A DNA stretch of 64,000 nt, taken from contig WHVD01000096.1 in assembly GCA_015178975.1 (NCBI GenBank), forward strand, positions 186,001-250,000, in the 5' to 3' direction. The stretch is from Hysterangium stoloniferum. Its lineage: Eukaryota; Basidiomycota; Agaricomycetes; Hysterangiales; Hysterangiaceae. Shown piece after piece: positions 32,742 through 43,195 of the stretch. How positions within the stretch are numbered: the stretch's first letter is position 1; the number at the start of each line of letters is the position of its first letter. The position numbers and the translations under genes are program-made. The notes under the pieces were generated by a model, which saw only the letters and a list, made by a program, of their open reading frames with translations, was not told the DNA's origin and did no database searches.

Positions 32742-34367
32742 GATGCCTATCCTAAAGAGGGGAGCAATGACTATGCCACGGTAAACCCGCACAACCTGAA
32801 ACCTATTTTCACGAATTAGCAACTTACCGCATCAGTCCGTGCAACTTTCCTCATCAATCCCATTGTCCGTGGAATTATCATTATGGATATCGAGAAGTTA
32901 CATCAAGATATTCTATCGGCAATTCCACTAGACCCGATTACTAAAGCTCACCTTGATAATCCCGTGGACCCCAATCAACCTCGGTGGTCTCTTGACCAGC
33001 ATGGTTTCATTAGACTTGACGATCGAATCTATGTACTGGACTCCGATGGCCTCCGTCTCAGGATCCTTCAGTACAAACATGATCATCCACTCTCAGGACA
33101 TTTCAGGTACAACAAAACTCTATCATTAATAAGAAGAGAATATACTTGGCCTGGACTCCATGGATTCGTTAAGCACTATTGTAAATCTTGCACTACTTGT
33201 CCCCACTCGAAATCTCAGTGACACAAGCCATACAGCCTTTTGAAACAACTCCCAGTACCGGAACATCCGTGGAATTCTATCTCTATGGATTTCATTGAAC
33301 ACCTACCGGATTCTGAAGGCTTTTCCGCCATTCTAGTCGTTGTTGACAGATTCTCAAAACAAGGTATATTCATCCCTACTTGTGATACAATTATGTTCGT
33401 GCAGTTAGCGGAACTTTTTATTATCCATGTATTTTCCAAGCACGGAGTTCTGTCCCACGTGACTTCCAATTGAGGATCAGAGTTCATCTCTCACTTCTTT
33501 AGATTCCTTGGGAAATCCTTGGACATGACATTACATTTCACATCCGGACATCACCCGGAAGGTGATGGACAAACCGAACGCGTCAACCAGACATTGGAAC
33601 AATATCTCCACGTATATTACAATTACCAACAGGACAATTGGAAATCCTTGTTACCACTTGCAGAGTTTGCTTACAACAATGCACCTTCGGCCACTACTGG
33701 TGTTTCCCCATTTTTTGCAAATAAAGGATATAATCCAAATATTACAGTACATCCAGAATGAAATCTCACCTCTGCTTGCACTCAAGAGTTCACCACGGAC
33801 CTCCACGATCTCCACGAGGAACTCCGGACTGCAATAATGTCCGCCTAAGAGCAATACCAACTTTCAGCAGACAGATACCAAATCCTGCCATCAAACTTCA
33901 AGATTGGCGATTGCATTTTTGTCAAAGCTCAATTCTTCTGGACTACCCATCCATCAAAAAAGCTTGCTGAAAAATATTTAGGTCCTTTTGAAATTATCGC
34001 ACAAGTAGGTTCAGTCTCTTGGACTCTATGGCTTCCAGATAGCATGCGCGCGGTACACCCGGTGTTTCATGTTTCTATGCTAGAACCTTGTACTGCTAAC
34101 ACTATCCCGGATCACATGCAATCTCCGCCTCCTCCGGTCATTATTGATGGAGAACCTGAGTTTGAAATATCACAAATTTTAGATTCAAAGATCGACAAGC
34201 ATCGACACACTTGTAAACTGCTTTACTTGGTCAAGTGGGCGGGTTATGAGGGCACTGATGAAGAAACTTCATGGATTTTGGCCACAGAACTCAGTAATCC
34301 CATGAAAATCATTACTGACTTTCATACAGCTTACCCACTCAAACCTGGACCACTATTGTCTCTCTGA
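32742..34367 (+). pseudogene. TE1 integrase and chromodomain, broken
   Basis: HHCC zinc domain (HDHPLSGHF...CKSCTTC, 33080-33200), TGA 33219-33221, catalytic core SISMDFIEHLP, then HVTSN followed by TGA 33471-33473, GSEFISHFFRFLG, and GDGQTERVNQTLEQY with the catalytic Glu. The second catalytic Asp is Asn here (AAT 33468-33470), next to the stop: two adjacent CpG transitions would explain both. TGA 33759-33761 follows; a TAG (32817-32819) and a TAA (33846-33848) are the non-TGA stops. The C-terminal chromodomain reads EISQILDSKIDKH, LLYLVKWAGYEGTDEETSW and continues to 34367. Confidence 0.9.
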
Positions 34368-34565
34368 CTGCACCCCATGGACCCCATGTTATGTTTGGAC
34401 TCATTTTCATTATTCCCTGTCGCCCTATGTCTCTCTTTGCTTTTACAGGTTCTGACATGTCTTTCAAGTCCTCAAGCGGACTTTCCGCGGACTTTGACTT
34501 TAATTTTGATCTTTATGTTTTCGCGCTTTACTTTTACTTTCAAAAATTATTAAACTCTTATTATT

Positions 34566-35497
34566 CTATTCATCTACATTGATGGGGCTATTCTTTTTCC
34601 CCGCCTCCTGTTTCCCCGCCTCAGCCATCTCCCCGGGTAGCTCCACTACCTCCGTGGGCACCTCGTCCTCATCTGAACCGACATCCTCAGAACTCCCAGT
34701 CTCCAGCTTTTCATATACAAAGCCAGCATACTCCACCAGGAACTTATAATGGTCCAAGCAGAGTGCGCGGAGATCATTCGCCATGATTATGCTGACCTTG
34801 TTGCTCTTCCGGAGCAACTCATTTTGGGCTTCAATGCCCTCGGTGATCTGTCCCAAGGCCTCCTCCAGACTGGAATACCTGTCTGACCCACCATTGTCCT
34901 GTGCACCGGACCCCGTGGCCTGCTCGTGAACGAGCGAGCACCTCGCTTTGAGGTGCATGCACTGGTAGCACCCTGGGCCCTGGCCAGACTTCCAATTGCA
35001 CTCAGTGTTCCGGTCATTACAACCGGAACACTGCGGGTCATTCCGAGTCGGTAGGCAGACTGGCGCCACCTTCCTTGCTTTCTGCTGATATGGTTAGCTC
35101 CACGGTATCCCCACGGACCCGAGACTTACCTTGTTGGGGCTTTCTGGCTCCCCCTCGGACTCCGATTTGACTTCTGCTGCCTTGTGCTGAAAACGCCAAG
35201 TCAAAAAAAAAAAAAATGACAAGTTGAAATGTTGGGACTTACCTTGCCCACAACTACCATGGCCTTCTCCACAACTGCCCAGGCTTTCTCCGCGGTGACC
35301 CACACAGCCTCCTCCTCATCCTTCTTCCACTTCTCCTCTGCCGCCTTTTCTGCGGTCAGAGCCGCCTGGTATTCCCTATCCAGGGCCTCCTTGACCTCCC
35401 TGGCTTCTTTTTCCACCTCCTCTCGCTGTCGGCATTGTTCCTCCCACTGCACCAAAATTTGGGCAGCGGTGAGCAGCACCTGATACAGGTTGCCCAT
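34566..35497 (-). CDS. Intact antisense accessory gene in TE1: coiled coil plus Zn2Cys6-like cluster
   Basis: Lies between pol and the 3' LTR on the opposite strand. Three exons, 35497-35243, 35186-35130 and 35084-34566 (255+57+519 bases, all phase 0, GT-AG), give 276 aa with no stop, although the element's own gag-pol is dead. Exon 1 (first in-frame ATG, MGNLYQVLLTAAQILVQWEE) is a charged coiled coil. Exon 2 is a short acidic linker. Exon 3 holds a cluster C-x2-C-x6-C-x9-C-x2-C-x6-C (CSGC...CYQC...C), the Zn2Cys6 spacing of fungal regulators, then a helical region (YSSLEEALGQITEGIEAQNE, DLRALCLDHYKFLVEYAGFV) and an acidic tail. The frame is open upstream of 35497 without an ATG, so another 5' exon is possible. 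Function unknown. Confidence 0.7.
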
Positions 35498-35760
35498 GGA
35501 GGCCCAGCAGTTGGCATTGGCTTGCACGGCATTGGTTTTGGTCCCATTTTGTTGAAGATGGGGGTAATAAAGAAGAAGAATTTCTATTTTTTCAAATTTA
35601 GATATAGGCTCATTGTGTTTGAACCTTACCTTCTAGATCACATGACTCCTTGACACATATGTATGTGTAACTGACATGACTTTTGACACATGTGCGTAGC
35701 TGACAAAAACCTTATCGAGGTCTAGAGCCTCTTTGGGACTTCGGCATAAAGGGAGGGTAC

Positions 35761-36574
35761 TGTTATGACCGGAAATCCCGCTGGACTCTGGGCACTAACT
35801 TATATGTACCCATTATCAGTTTACCGGAATTCCCACCGGACTCCGTACATCAGACTCGTCTACGTTCATCTTCATTACATTGTGTTTCAGTCACCGGAAA
35901 ACCCACCGGACTCCATCTCTGTCTATCTCCCACCTCGTCCCGCGCATCAGTCACTGGACCCCACTCAGAATACCCGTCTTCCCTCTAACTGAGCCCCGTT
36001 CCCATTTTAGTCAAATGACCTGTCACAATTCAGACTCCGCTCCCACTCCATTTCCCGTTATGGTTTATGATTTGTCACTATTCAGACTCCGCTCCGTTCC
36101 GTCCCGTTCCTAACACCAAACTTGGTGTTTACTATTCCTGTTTTATGTTTTGCTCATTTCGTTTCATCATTACTGGATTCAGTATGACATTCACTCCACA
36201 GTCTATTTAAACTGGCAGATGTTATACATACAATCCAGTCAGAAAATTGGCTTAGATTCCCCCCAGTAATCTAATACATTTTCCGCTCTAAACCCCTACT
36301 TGAATTACACTGCTCACACTAGTCGGAGCCCACGGGCTCCAGCGCATCTATCTCTTTCACCACTCATGACCTCTCGACCCATGACCTCTCGACCCATGAC
36401 CTCTGACCCACGACCTCTCGACCACGACCCCCACCCGGACTTCCCAGGATTCCTGTCCACCTGTCTGAAATTGGACAACACGATCTAGCGAGGGTGCAGC
36501 CTATAAGCTGAAGCCAAGTCCTACCAGATATCCTGCGGGTTTCTCCGGAGACCTGCCCTGTATGTATCCTAACA
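35761..36574 (+). repeat. 3' LTR of TE1
   Basis: 814 bases, TGTTATGACC...TATCCTAACA, preceded by the purine-rich AAAGGGAGGGTA (polypurine tract). It differs from the 5' LTR mainly by C/T and G/A changes and by a repeated ATGACCTCTCGACCC unit near 36366-36395. Followed by CACAT at 36575-36579. Confidence 0.94.
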
Positions 36575-36579
36575 CACAT
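36575..36579 (+). repeat. Target-site duplication CACAT, right copy of TE1
   Basis: Matches 23656-23660; the DIRS-like RT sequence resumes immediately after. Confidence 0.92.
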
Positions 36580-37528
36580 TCAGTTTGGCCTCAAGTGCTG
36601 GGGTATTCAGCGGCATAGCAGATACACATGCTTATAGCCTTATACCCAAACGTGGGCTTTGGATGGCTGCTCAAATGAGTGGATGATTTCCTGGCTGTTC
36701 ACTTACTGGGACAGGTTTGGAAGGAGGATGATTTCATTGCCTTGACAGCACAGTTCAGTATACCATGGAGCATGACCAAAATGAGACCATTCTCTTCAGT
36801 ACAGAAATACATTGGTTTTATGTGGGATTTAGAAACCAGGACAGTAGCACTACCACAAGAGAAGTTCAACACAACACTGGCACTTGTCAAGCAGTGGATG
36901 GGAGAAGGGAGCCGATTATCAGTGATTGAGATAGAGAGCCTTCACAGAAAACTGGTGCACATATCTTCTATCTTTCTGTGGATAAAGCCATTCCTTCACT
37001 CCATCACCACATTTGCACACAGCTTCAAATTGCAAAGGGCAGCATTCCCACCCAGCAGCAGTCCAGGCAGACATGTTGTGGATTCAGTTTATACTCCGAC
37101 ACCTACCAAATGAACTCCACATTGGATTGCCAGAAATCATGGACATAGGATGGTGCCAGTACATCCTTTGGACTAGGTGTGGTGATTGGCAACCAATGGG
37201 TGGTATGGAAGTGGTCTCCTGGCTTCAAAGTAGGCCCACATTGCCAATGTGATATTGGTTGGGCAGAGGCAGTCAATGTAGAGATGGGCCTAAAGTTAGC
37301 ATTGCAGAATGGTTCAACACAGCAGCAGGACCTAGCACATTCAATTTCTTTGGTGCAGTCAGACAATACAGGTGTAGTCGCTATTTTGAACAAGGGCTGC
37401 TCATGCAGCAAGGAAACAAAAAGATCCTCAAAGAGGTTTACAAGCTATTAGCTGTAAATCATTTGCAACTGAGAGCTGAATACATACCATTGAGGGACAA
37501 TATTGCAGATGCTCTCTCACAAGGGTAA
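36580..37528 (+). pseudogene. DIRS-like reverse transcriptase C-terminal part and RNase H
   Basis: Resumes the RT interrupted at 23655: WVDDFLAVHL (from 36679), MTKMRPFSSVQKYIGFMWDL, ESLHRKLVHISSIF. It then passes through frame changes into an RNase H-like segment: EVVSWLQSRPTLPM-like pieces, GWAEAVNVEMGLKLA, VQSDNTGVVAILNKGCS and the end LRAEYIPLRDNIADALSQG. The motif SDNTGVV...NIADALS is the retroelement RNase H pattern. At least two frame shifts; non-functional. Confidence 0.75.
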
Positions 37529-37794
37529 ATCACCAAATTCCTCAAAGGCTTTTCAGAAGCACATGCACAGGCCAGTCTGGATATTCCTGGACATTTGATA
37601 CATCAGATCCAATCATGGTAGCACTGGCCAGGGTTTCAGCACCATTTTCCTTGTCATCACAATCAATAACACCAATTCAATTGCACCTGCCCCCATCAGT
37701 ATTGAGACCACCATGCAAAGCTGAAGAAAGGTTGTGTAAGTAGAAAGGGATCAACATACCACCACCAGCTACAGTCCAGCACCCAATATTACAG

Positions 37795-38030
37795 TTGCTT
37801 GCATCTGTAGCCTCTGAGGCATCACTACGAGATGCAGGTAGCTATGGATCAGGCCTGCACAAATTCCATCTGTTCTGTGACATATTTTTGGTGGCAGAAA
37901 TGGACAGGCTGCCAGCATCCTTTCCAGTCTTACACTCTTTCACCCTCTGGGTGGCAACAGACCCATCATGCCTAGGAGATGCATTGATGGCTAGAATGGC
38001 ATTGTTAAGAAGTGTGCATGGAGCTTATTG
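37795..38030 (+). pseudogene. Truncated tyrosine recombinase (core-binding part)
   Basis: Reads DAGSYGSGLHKFHLFCD, MDRLPASFPVLHSFTLWVA and CLGDALMARMALLRSVHGAY. This resembles the helical N-terminal domain of mushroom DIRS-like recombinases (SYGxGLxxFxxFCD). The catalytic R-H-R-Y part is absent because the element is truncated by an LTR relic at about 38030. Confidence 0.55.
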
Positions 38031-38295
38031 GAGGGTTCCTGGAGAAACCTGCAGGAAAGTCAGTAGGACTTGGCTTCAGCTTATAGGCTGTACCCTCGTG
38101 AGATTGTGTCATCCAATTTCAGATGGGCAGATGGAAATCCTGGGGAGTCTGGGAGTGATTGGTGGGCTGAGAGGTCAGAGGTCAAGTGATAGATAGGTCA
38201 GAGCCTGTGGGCTCTGATGAGGTAAATAGCAGTGTGTTTCAAAGAGGAATAGAGTGGAAAATGTACTGAGATTACTGGGGGAAATCTAAGCTGAT

Positions 38296-38932
38296 TGTGA
38301 AGGGTATGCATATATCATGATTGGACTGTGGAATAATACATATATTATAGTATTATATTATTTAGTTCTTACTCTTTTTCCCTAACTCTCTAGATCTTCG
38401 AGCATACCTGTATTTCTTAGTTCGAAGTCTTGTGTATATCTATGGGCGCTCTCAGCGCTAAATAGAGACAACTTTTACCCAGCAGACACCACTTCGTAAC
38501 GACTCAGACGTCGAATAACGAGAGGTGTCAAGGGTAGTATCTCAGCTACCATAAAGGTAGCATTCTCTAGTCTACTAATAGCCTTTTGAACTCAAACCGC
38601 TAAGGTCGAGTTCCGCTTTCAAGACTTTGCGCTCGTCAACACCGTAGTCGACTCACGCTACTAATACTCTATCCTAGACACTCAGTCTTTAGCTGAGTAT
38701 CTTTCTTATTTCTAGCTACTAGTTGTACCATAAAAGGTCAACTCGTTATCTTACTGTTCTAAGCCGTCACGAGCAACTATACAGTTGCTCTTGAGGCGTG
38801 CAGTGCGTTCTTATACTAGTACTAACAGTCTAGTAGTCTATAGTATTGTACTGACGGTCAATACTCTCTAATAGTAGTTGAATAAACACTATTCTTCGTA
38901 TATAGAGCGGTCAGAATCCACCACTCTTCACA
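38296..38932. repeat. Solo LTR of a third LTR family, TSD CTGAT
   Basis: 637 bases, TGTGAAGGG...CTCTTCACA with terminal inverted TGTGAAG/CTTCACA. Flanked by CTGAT at 38291-38295 and 38933-38937, and inserted in the old TE1-family LTR. No internal coding. The retroelement class (copia or gypsy) cannot be told from the LTR alone. Confidence 0.85.
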
Positions 38933-39162
38933 CTGATTTTCTGACTGGATTGTATGTACAACATCTGCCAGACTATATAGACTGTGGGATGTATGTCATA
39001 CCAAATCCAGTAATAATGAAATCCAAACTAGTAATCATGAAACGAGATAAGTAAACACCAAATTTGGTGTTAGGAATGGAATGGAGCAGAGTGGAGTCCA
39101 AAATGTGACAGGTCGTTAGACCATAATGGGAATGGGGTGGGAGCGGAGTCTGAAATGTGACA

Positions 39163-39987
39163 TGTTAGGATACACACACAGGCTGGGTTTCCGGAGAACC
39201 CACGGGATATCTGGTAGGACTTGGCTTCAGCTTATAGGCTGCGCCCTCACTAGATCGTGTTGTCCAATTTCAAACGGACGGACGGGGATCCCGGGGAGTC
39301 CGGGCGGGGTTCGTGGGTCGTAGGTCGTAAGTCGGGGGTCGTGGGTCGTGGGTCGTGAGTTGAGTTGGTTGAGAGAGATAGATGCGCCGGAGCCCGTGGG
39401 CTCTGACTAGTACGAGCGATGTGAATCGAGTAAGGTTTTAGAGCGGAAAATATTATTAGATTACTGGGGGGAATCTAAGCTAATTTTCTGACTGGATTGT
39501 ATGTACAACATCTGCCAGTTTATATAGACCATGGAGTGAATGACATACCAAATCCAGTAATGGCGAAACGAAACTAACAAAACATGAAACGGGAATAGTA
39601 AACACCAAATTGGTGTTAGGAACGGAACGGAACGGAGCGGAGTCCGAATCGTGACAAAGCATAACCCATAACGGGAAACGGAGCGGGAGCGGAGTCCTAA
39701 ATTGTGACAGGTCATTTGACTAAAACGGGAACGGGGCTCAATTAGAGCGGTAACGGGATTCTAAGCGGGGACCGGTGACTGATGCGTGGGACGAAAACGG
39801 ACATAGACAGAGACGGAGTCCGGGGGAAGTCCGGTGACTGATATGTGTCGTAATGAGGTCGAACGTAATGAGTCTTGACATAACGGAGTCTGGGCGGGAA
39901 ATCCTATAAACAGACGATTGGTGCTTGTAGCGCGTGGGGGAGTACGGGTTAGTGCCCGGAGTCCGGCGGGATTGTCCAGTCGTAACA
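39163..39987 (-). repeat. Solo LTR of the TE1 family, TSD TGACA
   Basis: 825 bases; in reverse orientation starts TGTTAGGATAC and ends TCGTAACA. Perfect TGACA duplications at 39158-39162 and 39988-39992. CpG-rich, so younger than its host LTR relic. Confidence 0.93.
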
Positions 39988-40180
39988 TGACAGGTCATTA
40001 GACCATAACGGGAATGGGGTGGGAGTCCGAAATGTGATAGGTCATTAGACCATAATAGGAATGTGGCAGGTGCAGAGTCCAAAATGTGACAGGTCATTTG
40101 ACCATAACAGGAATGGGGCTTAGTTAGAGAGCTGATGGGTTTTTCAAGTGGGGTCTGGTGACTGATGTGTGGGACAGGGC

Positions 40181-40654
40181 AGGCAGATGGAAGTCACTAG
40201 TGTATGAAGAAATCACACCTTTTGTTTTCCTATGACATCTCTGTCAGTACAGTATTTGAGAAATCACATTCATTCACATATTTCTTTCCTTAATTCTTTC
40301 TGTTTTAATTCACCCACCCACCCTTCCCTCATGTTGAGGACTTTGACATTAATCAATTAATCAATCAATCATTTGTTGGATGATTAATCTAAGTATTAAA
40401 TGAGAGTGAGAGTTGTACTGTGAGAGAGGACCTGCCCTCCTGAGCAGCGAGTCTTCCCATGCATATGTGGAGAGCTAAAGCTCCCCCCCACCCAGCCATA
40501 CAGCTCTCTCCTCTTAGCATTACATATAGACAAAGCTGGACTTAGTATTTCAGCCCTCCAGTTGATTGAGCTGGGTTGTCTTTAGTCTTTATTGTACTAT
40601 CTGCTCTGTTTGAAATACTGGAGCACCCTAACAGTTCATGCAAGGGTGCAACAC
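40181..40654. other. Unassigned sequence between LTR relics
   Basis: Contains low-complexity AATCAATTAATCAATCAATC near 40350 and pyrimidine-rich stretches. No coding similarity seen; probably transposon-derived because it is flanked and interrupted by LTRs. Confidence 0.4.
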
Positions 40655-41463
40655 TGTTAGGATACGTACAGGGCGGGTCTCCGGAGAAACCCATGGAATA
40701 TCTGGTAGGACTTGGCTTCAGCTTATAGGCTGCACCCTCACTAGATCGTGTCGTCCAATTTCAGACAGACAGACGGGAATCCTGGGGAGTCTGGGTGGGG
40801 GTCGTAGGTCAGAGGTCGGAGGTTGTGGGTCGTAAGTCGAGATTAGTGAGAGAGATAGATGCGCCAGAGCCCGTGGGCTCCGACTAGTGCAAGCGGTGTG
40901 ATTCAAGTGGGGTTTTTAGAGCAGAAAATGTATTAGATTACTGGGGGGAATCTAAGCCGATTTTCTGACTGGATTGTATGTACAACATCTGCCAGTTTAA
41001 ATAGACCGTGGAGTAAATGTCATACTGAATCCAGTAATAATGAAACGAAGTGAGCAAAACATAAAACGGGAATAGTAAACACCAAATTGGTGTTAGGAAC
41101 GGGATGGAACAAAGCAGAGTCCGAATAGTGACAAATCATAAACCATAATGGGAAACGGAGCGGGAGTGGAGTCCAAATCGTGACAGGTCATTTGACTAAA
41201 ATGGAAATGGGGCTCTGTTAGAGAGGTGATGGGTTTTACTGAGCGGGGTCCGGTGACTGACATGCGGGACGAGGTGGGAGATAGACAGAGATGGAGTCTG
41301 GTGGGTTTTCTGGTGACTGAAACACAACGTAATGAAGATGAACGTAGACGAGTCTGATGTATGGAGTCTGGTGGGAATTCTGGTAAACTGATAATGGGTG
41401 CATATAGGGCACAGGTGCGTATAAGTTAGTGGCCGGAGTCCGGCGGGATTTCCGGTCGTAACA
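40655..41463 (-). repeat. Solo LTR of the TE1 family, TSD AACAC
   Basis: 809 bases, TGTTAGGATACGTACAGGGC...TTTCCGGTCGTAACA in reverse orientation. AACAC at 40650-40654 and 41464-41468. No internal region attached, and its duplication differs from that of the LTR at 39163, so the two are independent solo LTRs. Confidence 0.93.
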
Positions 41464-41732
41464 AACACATACATTGAAGCCAAGGTCCACTTGTTTTATA
41501 GAGTCAGACCTCCTGACTAGTATGATTTCTATTGTCAACTTCCTGGCATACATAGATCCCCTTTGCCCCCTTTGACCTTAGATCTTAACAATCTCCCAGA
41601 ACACAAGATTTGGGATCACACCATTGAGCTTGAACCTGGTGCAAAACCCCACTAATTGTAAGGTATATCACTTATCCCTATCTGAGCAAGTGCAATTGAA
41701 TACCTTGCTAAGGAAAATCTAGAGATGGGTTG

Positions 41733-42162
41733 TGTCACAAACCTACAAGCTCAAATTCCAATAATATTCAATTCAACTTCTGACTTGACTTCTAACTTGA
41801 CTATCATCTTACAAGATTCTTCAACTAATCTTCAACTTGTCTCAGTTTGACATCATTGATGATTTCACTCTGATATTATATTATCATCATAGATAAATGA
41901 TAAAAGGGCAATGATAGGAGTGAGGGAAGTCAGTCAGAAAATCTGTCTGATAATCTGTATCTTTAATATTGTATTATTATTTCAACTTCTATTCATAATA
42001 TCTTCAACTTAATTATTCATGTGCTTCTGTGTCCTATATTTGCCTCACACTTTATCAACAGGACAAATTAATACTTCATTGAATGAGGCATCTGTACTCA
42101 ATATTGTTGAATATTCTTCAATTGTTTATTCAACTTTATCGAGTAAAATCCAATTTGTGTCA
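41733..42162 (-). repeat. Solo LTR of the TE2 family, TSD GGTTG
   Basis: 430 bases, TGTCACAAACC...TTTGTGTCA, with GGTTG at 41728-41732 and 42163-42167. Homologous to 31366-31736, but almost every CpG has become TG or CA (for example ACTTCGTCGAACGAGGC became ACTTCATTGAATGAGGC). Confidence 0.88.
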
Positions 42163-42194
42163 GGTTGTATCCACTCTTCCAAATCCCCTGTGGC

Positions 42195-42917
42195 TGTTAC
42201 GACTGTGTCGCAACCCTTCGCACGCTGACGGTCCCCAATGGAATACCCTCGTTATACGTCTTCGACAATACAAGATCTCGGAAGCCGTCGGTCCCCCGAC
42301 GCTGACGTATGCTCTCCAGTCAATCAAACCCGACTACGCCTTTCTGTCTGGTTATGCTTTGATATGTCCCTTTCATCATGTTGATCCATCTCATCTTATG
42401 TTCCACATATGTCTATCTATATTTGTAGTCCTCGAACTATTTCCTTTTATCGTAATTTCCATTCTCGGTTATCATCGGCCTCCGAACTAATCATAAACTT
42501 CCTGTTCCTAGTCAAGCTTATTGTTAATGCCATTTTCCACCCTCCTCCCCATTAGTACTTTCTAGACGCCTGTTACTTGTATATGAACTCGCTGTAATTG
42601 TAGTTACTAGGCAATCAGAATATCGACTCAGAATACCCTCATACGTCTGTAGCAGTCTCATACTAGAAGAATCCCCCTTCCGCCTTCACGTGCGCTCGCC
42701 CACTCTCGGCCCCGATCCCTTGGCCCGACACTTGACTTGTCCTTCAGTTCCGATCGGTATCTCGCCGAAAGGTTCTTCTTAGGATTTAGTCTTTGCCTGT
42801 CCGAAATTTAAGGACAACCTACGGATATTTGCGAGGGCGCAGCACATAAGCTGAAGCCAAGTCCTCCCGATCGGTCCCCGTCGGCCACCAACATTAGTCA
42901 GTTTCTAGTTCTTAACA
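42195..42917 (+). repeat. Solo LTR of a fourth gypsy family, TSD GTGGC
   Basis: 723 bases, TGTTACGACTGTG...TTCTTAACA, flanked by GTGGC at 42190-42194 and 42918-42922. Contains AAGCTGAAGCCAAGTCCTCC near 42848, shared with the TE1 family. CpG-rich, so a young insertion in an old relic. Confidence 0.9.
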
Positions 42918-43195
42918 GTGGCCTCCCCTGTGTTCTTTATCAAGAAGAAAAATGGATCCCTTTGATTAGTTTAGGACTACAGTTAATTAAATACCATTAC
43001 AATAAAGAACCACTACCCCATCCCACTCATTTTACAACTTGTTAATCAACTTTGAGAAGCCCAGTACTTCATAAAATTAGATGTTCAATGGATACAACAT
43101 TTGCATCAAGGAAGGTTGACATGGATTGAATTTTCTCAACAATTATCAAAGTAATAATCAAATGTCCTCAACTCTGTTGGATATGAAATTGCCTC

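Larger units (their letters stand above)
23661..36574 (+). mobile_element. Chromodomain Ty3/gypsy retrotransposon (outer element, TE1)
   Basis: Complete but dead element: 5' LTR 23661-24459, gag, protease, reverse transcriptase (interrupted by TE2 at 26745-31741), RNase H, integrase, chromodomain, an antisense accessory gene, and a 3' LTR 35761-36574, flanked by CACAT duplications. The LTRs begin TGTTATGACC and end ATCCTAACA. Self-priming-type primer site, integrase and C-terminal chromodomain place it in the Tf1/sushi-like chromoviruses. Stop codons (mostly TGA) and frameshifts break gag-pol. Confidence 0.93.
21500..38030 (+). mobile_element. DIRS-like (tyrosine recombinase) retroelement, split by nested insertions
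   Basis: Order on the plus strand: gag-like ORFs with a zinc knuckle (21516-23095), reverse transcriptase N-terminal part (about 23230-23655), then an inserted gypsy element (23661-36574), then the RT C-terminal part and RNase H (36580-37528), then the start of a tyrosine-recombinase core-binding domain (about 37795-38030). It is cut on the right by an old LTR relic. The RT reads GPFQTSPLGLNPKPH, RTIQDLSFLQNDPN and INSDDFPTEWGT, typical of mushroom DIRS-like RT rather than gypsy or copia. The terminal repeats of this element were not identified and the left boundary is approximate. It is CpG-poor and broken by stops. Confidence 0.8.
38030..40180 (-). repeat. Old LTR relic of the TE1 family, interrupted by two solo LTRs
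   Basis: Reverse-orientation LTR, CpG-depleted. It is visible as 38030-38295 (GTAGGACTTGGCTTCAGC near 38063), 38933-39162 and 39988-40180. It truncates the DIRS-like recombinase on the left and is itself truncated near 40180. Two later insertions (38296-38932 and 39163-39987) sit inside it. Confidence 0.8.
41560..43190 (+). pseudogene. Decayed gypsy pol relic split by two solo LTRs
   Basis: Fragments of the RT start: KVYHLSLSEQVQLN (about 41660-41710), then after the LTR 41733-42162 CIHSSKSPVASPVFFIKKKN, itself split by the LTR 42195-42917, and further downstream YFIKLDVQWIQ (near 43068). Joined across both insertions the reading is the usual RPSKSPxASPVFFIKKKDGS of gypsy RT. Heavily mutated. 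Confidence 0.7.

Noticed and set aside
28703-33761. TGA read as an amino acid (recoding) in the retroelements
   Set aside because: Host genes here use TGA as a normal stop (for example GSH1 and GOT1), and CpG transitions also destroy catalytic residues and LTR CpGs, so mutation explains the pattern without a new code.
39163-41463. LTRs at 39163 and 40655 as the two ends of one element
   Set aside because: Each has its own perfect, different target duplication (TGACA and AACAC), so they are separate solo LTRs.
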